This document shows, piece after piece, positions 7,569 through 11,298 of a stretch of 11,298 bases of DNA. The first letter of the stretch is position 1; each line of letters begins with the position of its first letter. The DNA lies in NCBI RefSeq assembly GCF_020216685.1, contig NZ_JAIWNS010000175.1, forward strand, positions 1-11,298, in the 5' to 3' direction. This DNA is from Methanospirillum hungatei (GTDB lineage: Archaea; Halobacteriota; Methanomicrobia; Methanomicrobiales; Methanospirillaceae). The notes beneath the pieces were generated by a model. That model was not told where the DNA came from, did no database searches, and was given only the letters and a program-made list of their open reading frames with translations. The position numbers and the translations under genes were made by a program.

Positions 7569-8491
7569 AAGATGACGCTGTTTCACCGGTTGTTGCCTTT
7601 ATGTTACTCCTGATGATTGTAGTATCCTTCATTTCTGTTCTCAATGCATATTATATCCCATCACTGAAACAACAGGCAGAGATTGATCATCTTCACAACG
7701 TGGAACAAAGTTTTTTAAAAATTTCATCAGATATCCTTCAAATCCTGACATTTCGGCAAAATATGACGATGAGTGAATCAATTCAATTAGGAGGAGGAGA
7801 CGTCTATTTTTCATCTGTTAAATCATCCGGATATCTCGAAGTAAACACATCTGTACAAGATAATCCATTATATACAATTAATATTCAGGTGGAAAATAAG
7901 GATGATCATATTATTTATTCTCAATATTCAGAAATTAACCAGTCAAAAATTATTTTCCGTCCAATAGGGAATTTTTGGATTAACCAGGGTTACGAATGGG
8001 AAGATGGGATTATTTACATTACTAAGGGAAATCGAAAAACGAGTCTAATATATTCAGATACAGATGAAAAAATACAACAAACAAGGAATAATTACTATAA
8101 TATGTCTTTACCTCGAATAAAATTATCAGAATCCCAGAATAATCTTACTAACATTATAATAGATATAATTAACATTGAAAATCCCTTACAAAAACGCTCC
8201 TACAGCGGAAATGGATACGGAAGTTTTATTGTAGATCTTAAAAAAGTAAAACAGTACAGTGCTCCACTCAACATTAGTGAGAAAATAATTTTTGATACTT
8301 CAAATAGTGCAGTTAATTATGGAGTTGACTCCACAATCAATGATACATTCTATCGCTCTATTCCCTGGACAAATGCTATCTGGGATCATAATTCATTTAC
8401 TCTTACAATACCAAATAATCCAATATTGTTAATGGAAAATAAAATTCCGGATTTGACGATAAATCTTTGGAATCTTTCTTTTCATTTTTAA
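7565..8491 (+). CDS. Archaeal type IV pilin-like protein with large glycosylatable ectodomain
   Basis: 308 residues. The N-terminus MKDDAVSPVVAFMLLLMIVV continues into SFISVLNAYY, the classic archaeal pilin/DUF1628 start: a short acidic leader, AVSPVV and a single hydrophobic helix (about 8-30). A helical stretch (QQAEIDHLHNVEQSFLKISS) follows, as in pilin stalks, then a long polar ectodomain of about 240 residues with many Asn, Ile, Ser and Tyr. I count eight N-x-S/T sequons: NMT, NTS, NQS, NMS, NLT, NIS, NDT and a terminal NLS. No Cys and no second membrane helix are seen. The start overlaps the preceding stop (ATGA). It may be the tip, adhesive or regulatory subunit, or the major glycosylated pilin; the ectodomain is not one I recognise. 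The gene is markedly AT-rich compared with the ATPase core and platform genes, which fits fast evolution or acquisition of surface sequence. Confidence 0.8.
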   Translation: MKDDAVSPVVAFMLLLMIVVSFISVLNAYYIPSLKQQAEIDHLHNVEQSFLKISSDILQILTFRQNMTMSESIQLGGGDVYFSSVKSSGYLEVNTSVQDNPLYTINIQVENKDDHIIYSQYSEINQSKIIFRPIGNFWINQGYEWEDGIIYITKGNRKTSLIYSDTDEKIQQTRNNYYNMSLPRIKLSESQNNLTNIIIDIINIENPLQKRSYSGNGYGSFIVDLKKVKQYSAPLNISEKIIFDTSNSAVNYGVDSTINDTFYRSIPWTNAIWDHNSFTLTIPNNPILLMENKIPDLTINLWNLSFHF

Positions 8492-8612
8492 TGAAGAGGA
8501 AAATAGGATTTGTGGTTATTAGATAAAAAAATCTTTGGTCATCCCTCAATTAATACTTCATTTCTGGATATCATTGTATTTTTATAGTAGAATTCTAAAT
8601 AAGAGGTATTTC

Positions 8613-8948
8613 CTAGATTATGAATATTTTTAAGATTTCATCCTTCAGCATAGCATACAGAATAGTACCGAAATGAGAGACGACAAGACGGGTTTCTGGA
8701 TATAATTTATTTATCGAAACCGGGAAAAAACATGGATTTTTTTGTATTTGTGAGAGATATTTCTGTGAAAGAACAGTTTCAGCCTCTGAATAGATCCCCC
8801 CTGCCAGAACGTATCCTGCCGGATGGATTCCTGACCGGGCATAAGTACATAATTTTCGTGAGCCAAACCCATGTCCGAAGAAAATGGTGTTCTTTAATGA
8901 ATATCCCGTTTTCTGAAGTGAATCATGTAATCTATCAAAACCGGCAAC
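8613..8948 (-). pseudogene. 111-codon open frame without start codon, possible gene remnant
   Basis: Between a TAA at 8949-8951 and the TAG at 8613-8615 the minus strand is open for 111 codons but has no ATG, GTG or TTG until a Met 13 codons from the end. The translation looks like real protein: NTIFFGHGFGSRKL, HPAGYVLAGGIYSEAETVLS and LYPETRLVVSHFGTILYAML. Just upstream, in another minus-strand frame, a 40-residue frame starts at an ATG (MNYKNPGSSPDLFWKEG) and ends within it, which could be the other half of a frameshifted gene. I do not recognise a family. It overlaps the plus-strand reading frame at 8732-8992; at most one of the two is likely to be real. Confidence 0.25.
8700..8710 (+). 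promoter_or_regulatory. Candidate TATA box for the 8732 reading frame
   Basis: ATATAATTTAT is centred about 27 nt before the ATG at 8732, the spacing expected for an archaeal leaderless transcript. It is the best argument that the plus-strand frame is expressed. The surrounding DNA is AT-rich, so chance is possible. Confidence 0.3.
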
Positions 8949-8992
8949 TTACACTCATCCGGAATACCCTCTTTCCAGAAGAGATCTGGTGA
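8732..8992 (+). CDS. Doubtful small hypothetical protein (86 residues)
   Basis: An ATG-to-TGA frame of 86 residues (starts MDFFVFVRDISVKEQF, ends LFPEEIW), basic and without membrane segments or any domain I know. Codon choice (CTG, CCG, CGG, ATC) resembles that of the window's sure genes. In favour is a TATA-like box 27 nt upstream that would give a leaderless mRNA. Against it are the absence of a Shine-Dalgarno site, isolation from other genes, and a longer open frame on the opposite strand over the same bases. It may be a small lineage-specific gene or a shadow of the minus-strand remnant. Confidence 0.3.
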   Translation: MDFFVFVRDISVKEQFQPLNRSPLPERILPDGFLTGHKYIIFVSQTHVRRKWCSLMNIPFSEVNHVIYQNRQLTLIRNTLFPEEIW

Positions 8993-9386
8993 AGACCCCG
9001 GTTTTTATAATTCATTCATATAAATTAGAGAAGCAGACATTTAATAATAATTTTATATAAAATCGTAATATTTTTCTATACGTACATCAAATAATTATGT
9101 GTGAGTGTGCTATCTCTGATACCATCTCACACATATCCAGGGATTGATTGTTTGGCAGTGGGGAACCTTCATCGGATCCTGCAGAATCGTGATCGCACTC
9201 GTACACCTTACGGAATAATATTTATTTCTCTTTTTATCCGGAACAATAGTGAGTAATCGGTGAACATTACCCCCCGGATGCTGATGGCAGGGATGATGCC
9301 GGGGCCTCAGGAATTATCATAAACCGGCAGATGGATCTGTATCTTCGGGAGAAGTTATTTGACTATAGGATGAATAGCTACGTACG
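8993..9386 (+). other. Intergenic stretch without a secure gene
   Basis: About 390 bp. The first 100 bp are very AT-rich with runs of T (for example around 9002-9008 and 9070-9076), which could end transcription of either neighbour. An inverted repeat lies at 9096-9135. A TATA-like AATAATATTTATTT near 9212-9225 could be the promoter of the AAA-nuclease gene, leaving a long leader of about 130 nt. No tRNA, other RNA gene or CRISPR-type repeat is seen. The 120 bp at 8492-8612 after the pilin operon likewise hold nothing except a T-run near 8579-8583 that could be an archaeal terminator. Confidence 0.5.
9096..9135. repeat. 10-bp inverted repeat with 20-nt spacer
   Basis: TATGTGTGAG at 9096-9105 and its perfect reverse complement CTCACACATA at 9126-9135. 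It could be an operator for a dimeric regulator (arm centres 30 bp apart, about three helical turns) or a hairpin in a leader RNA. It lies about 250 bp upstream of the AAA-nuclease gene. Confidence 0.5.
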
Positions 9387-9390
9387 ATGA
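9331..9390 (+). CDS. Possible 19-residue leader peptide ahead of the AAA-nuclease gene
   Basis: An ATG at 9331 opens a 19-residue frame (MDLYLREKLFDYRMNSYVR) whose TGA overlaps the AAA-nuclease ATG in an ATGA junction. Since the main gene has only a weak, distant Shine-Dalgarno-like AGGATGA (9367-9373), coupled translation from this frame is conceivable. The frame stays open upstream of the ATG, so it might instead be the tail of a decayed gene. No good Shine-Dalgarno site of its own is seen. Confidence 0.2.
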   Translation: MDLYLREKLFDYRMNSYVR

Positions 9391-10967
9391 GATTTTTCAA
9401 TACTGCCGGGCCTGTACAGTGTGAGAAACATTACTGTCTTCCTCCTCTTTCCCGGTTTGATCTACCAGAAATACTCAATCTCATCAATCAGGAGAAGTAT
9501 TTTGTTCTGCATGCACCAAGGCAGAGTGGAAAGACTTCATGTCTACTGGCTTTGCGGGAATATTTGAACCGTGATGGGAAATTTGCTACATTGTATATGA
9601 ATGTGGAAACCGGACAGACTGCAAGAAGTGATGTTGGGAGAGGAATGAAAGCAATAATCAGCGAACTTGCATTTCAGACTGATTTAACGATAGAGGACGC
9701 ATCACTAAGGGATCAGATAAATCATTATATTGATGTATATGGTCCTGATGCAGCATTTAAAATGGTTTTATCAGATATATGCAAAAAGATCTCTCTTCCG
9801 GTCGTTGTTCTTATTGATGAGATTGATGCCTTGGTTGGTGACACTCTTATTTCAGTTCTTCGGCAACTTCGATCTGGTTACTCTGAAAGACCTGCGTCGT
9901 TCCCATCATCAATCATCCTCTGTGGTGTTCGTGACGTCCGTGACTACCGGATTCATTCAGATAAAGATAAGGCAATAATCACCGGTGGAAGTGCATTTAA
10001 TGTCAAAGCCGAATCCCTACGGCTTGGAAATTTTACTGAAGAAGAAACCAGAACTCTGCTTCTTGAACATACCAAAGAGACCGGGCAGATATTTGAAGAA
10101 GAAGCCCTATCCTCTGTCTGGAACCTGACACAGGGTCAGCCCTGGCTGGTTAATGCTCTTGCATATGAGATCTGTTTCAAAATAGAAGAGGGGAAGAACC
10201 GATCTAATCCGGTACGTAAGTCCATGGTTATGGAGGCAAAAGAACATCTCATCCAGAGGAGGGAGACTCACCTAGACCAACTGGTGGATAAATTACAGGA
10301 AGAGCGTGTCCGGAGAGTTATTGAACCTATATTATGTGGTGAATCCGGACCTGAAACGATTCCGGAAGATGACATCTGGTACACAGAGGATCTGGGAATT
10401 ATTACAACCAAAGGCCAGCTTCGAATCTCCAATCCTATATATCAGGAGATAATACCCAGAATTCTCACATACTCAACCCAGCTTACTATTACAAAAAAAC
10501 CTGCATGGTATATTGATTCCAGGGGCAGACTGGAGATGAAAAAACTTCTTCAGGAGTTTCAGCAGTTTTTCCGGGAACACAGTGAATCCTGGCTTGAAAG
10601 GTTCTCCTATCGGGAGGCCGGCCCTCAGTTACTCCTTCAGGCATTTTTACAGCGGATAATCAACGGAGGCGGACAGATTACGCGGGATTATGGACTTGGC
10701 AGAGGTAGGACCGATCTTTTTATCCTTTGGCATCTGCCTGACGGAACATTTCAGCGGTTTGTCATCGAATGCAAGATTGTGTATGGTTCACGGGAAGCAA
10801 CGATTCAGAAAGGCCTTGACCAGGTGACCAGGTATGCTGACCGATGTGGAGCAGAAGAGGTATACCTGCTCATATATGACCGGAAGAAAGGAAAGAGCTG
10901 GGAGAAGAGGATCTTTACTGATACGATTGAACATGAAGGCAGACAGGTAACGGTATTTGGGATGTGA
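9387..10967 (+). CDS. AAA-type ATPase with C-terminal PD-(D/E)XK nuclease-like domain
   Basis: 526 residues. The N-terminal NTPase domain has Walker A APRQSGKTS at 43-51, Walker B VVVLIDEID at 139-147, a sensor-like strand SSIILCGVRDVRD at 174-186, and the GQPWLVNALAYEIC motif at 250-263, typical of archaeal/STAND-like AAA ATPases. A helical region and a small winged-helix-like segment (about 300-365, with SNPIYQEIIPRIL) follow. The C-terminal domain (about 385-526) carries a full PD-(D/E)XK signature: Glu410 in the first helix, Asp443 in GRGRTDLFI, ECK at 461-463, and Gln479 in GLDQVTRYAD. So it is probably an ATP-regulated DNA-binding or DNA-cleaving protein in the cytoplasm. The substrate is unknown; mobile-element or defence roles are possible, but many such proteins are uncharacterised. 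The stop overlaps the start of the SWIM gene by 1 nt. No truncation or lost motif is seen. Confidence 0.85.
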   Translation: MRFFNTAGPVQCEKHYCLPPLSRFDLPEILNLINQEKYFVLHAPRQSGKTSCLLALREYLNRDGKFATLYMNVETGQTARSDVGRGMKAIISELAFQTDLTIEDASLRDQINHYIDVYGPDAAFKMVLSDICKKISLPVVVLIDEIDALVGDTLISVLRQLRSGYSERPASFPSSIILCGVRDVRDYRIHSDKDKAIITGGSAFNVKAESLRLGNFTEEETRTLLLEHTKETGQIFEEEALSSVWNLTQGQPWLVNALAYEICFKIEEGKNRSNPVRKSMVMEAKEHLIQRRETHLDQLVDKLQEERVRRVIEPILCGESGPETIPEDDIWYTEDLGIITTKGQLRISNPIYQEIIPRILTYSTQLTITKKPAWYIDSRGRLEMKKLLQEFQQFFREHSESWLERFSYREAGPQLLLQAFLQRIINGGGQITRDYGLGRGRTDLFILWHLPDGTFQRFVIECKIVYGSREATIQKGLDQVTRYADRCGAEEVYLLIYDRKKGKSWEKRIFTDTIEHEGRQVTVFGM

Positions 10968-11298
10968 TGTATAGAATGAGGGATCCACTTGAAGATCTTG
11001 ATCTCGGAGCTCCTTATGATGATCGGATGAAAAAACGGATCATACAAAAGTACAAAGGAAGGGGGAGACGGGCGATATCGATGGTGAGCAAAGGAGTAGT
11101 CGTACGGGAAACGCAAGATCATTATATAATTCATGATGATTCATTCGATCATAGAGTCATTGAAGATACCTGCACGTGTCAGGATTATATACAGACAGGA
11201 GGACCGTGTGCACATATGATTGCCGTTGCGATAGTAGAGGCCATGAATCCGAATTTTGATTCATATGATACAGAAATAGAAGCATGGAATGCGTATTA
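10967..11298 (+). CDS. SWIM zinc-finger protein, C-terminus cut by window edge
   Basis: Starts at the ATG in TGATG, overlapping the AAA-nuclease stop by 1 nt; an in-frame ATG at 10976 is an alternative. 110 codons are seen before the edge. Residues 20-65 contain a basic segment (MKKRIIQKYKGRGRRAI) and beta strands (VVVRETQDHYIIHDD), then the SWIM motif: CTC at 69-71, nine residues, and CAH at 81-83 (C-x-C-x9-C-x-H), followed by MIAVAIVEAM. SWIM fingers bind zinc and mediate DNA or protein contacts. In many archaea such short SWIM proteins are free-standing and uncharacterised. The overlap implies co-translation with the AAA-nuclease gene and so a shared pathway. The end of the protein is not in the window. 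Confidence 0.85.
   Translation, partial: MYRMRDPLEDLDLGAPYDDRMKKRIIQKYKGRGRRAISMVSKGVVVRETQDHYIIHDDSFDHRVIEDTCTCQDYIQTGGPCAHMIAVAIVEAMNPNFDSYDTEIEAWNAY

Noticed and set aside
9275..9305. C/G-rich partial palindrome (CCCCGG ... CCGGGG) before the AAA-nuclease gene
   Set aside because: Only six bases pair cleanly and no T-run or other RNA feature follows, so it is too weak to call a terminator or riboswitch.
8492..9386. tRNA, small RNA or CRISPR array in the longest gene-poor stretch
   Set aside because: No cloverleaf-like arms, no regularly spaced direct repeats and no GC-rich RNA island were found by eye.
10805..11134. 109-codon minus-strand frame across the AAA-nuclease/SWIM junction
   Set aside because: Both genes on the plus strand carry intact motifs over the same bases; the antisense reading is low-complexity (Pro, Ser, Tyr, His).

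Overview
The window looks like chromosomal DNA of a methanogenic archaeon, most probably of the Methanomicrobiales (Methanospirillum-like). This is inferred from an archaeal GspE/VirB11-type secretion ATPase, a tandem-T2SSF membrane protein and two archaeal type IV pilin-like proteins in one operon. Methanogen-type Shine-Dalgarno sites (GGAGG, AGGTG), TATA-box-like upstream regions and moderately AT-rich DNA agree with it. Genus assignment is from family knowledge, not from a search.

Layout. 1-1161 (minus strand): an ArsR-like winged-helix/FHA fusion protein (397-1161), followed after 20 bp on the same strand by a secreted or membrane-anchored protein that runs off the window (1-376). 1384-1649 holds an open frame without a start codon that vaguely resembles the end of a glycosyltransferase. 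1650-2018 (minus) is a stand-alone CheY-like receiver. 2019-2311 is a very AT-rich divergent promoter region. 2312-8491 (plus) is a tight four-gene operon: a 1005-residue secretion ATPase, a 625-residue FlaJ/TadC-like membrane platform, a 121-residue pilin-like protein and a 308-residue pilin-like protein, with every junction overlapping by 1-4 nt. 8492-9386 is about 0.9 kb without a secure gene; it holds competing reading frames on both strands (8613-8992) and a 10-bp inverted repeat (9096-9135). 9387-10967 encodes an AAA-type ATPase fused to a PD-(D/E)XK nuclease-like domain, and 10967 to the end encodes a SWIM zinc-finger protein, cut by the window edge, that overlaps it by 1 nt.

How they may work together. 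The four-gene operon is a self-contained pilus or surface-filament assembly unit: ATPase motor, inner-membrane platform and two subunits, with no prepilin peptidase in view. The receiver transcribed away from it and the HTH-FHA regulator are candidate controllers, but only by position. The AAA-nuclease/SWIM pair is a separate unit whose domains (NTPase, nuclease-like fold, zinc finger) suggest nucleic-acid handling; a role in defence is speculation. The most unusual thing seen directly is that the secretion ATPase appears to carry three copies of its N-terminal domain, two of them degenerate, ahead of one catalytic core.
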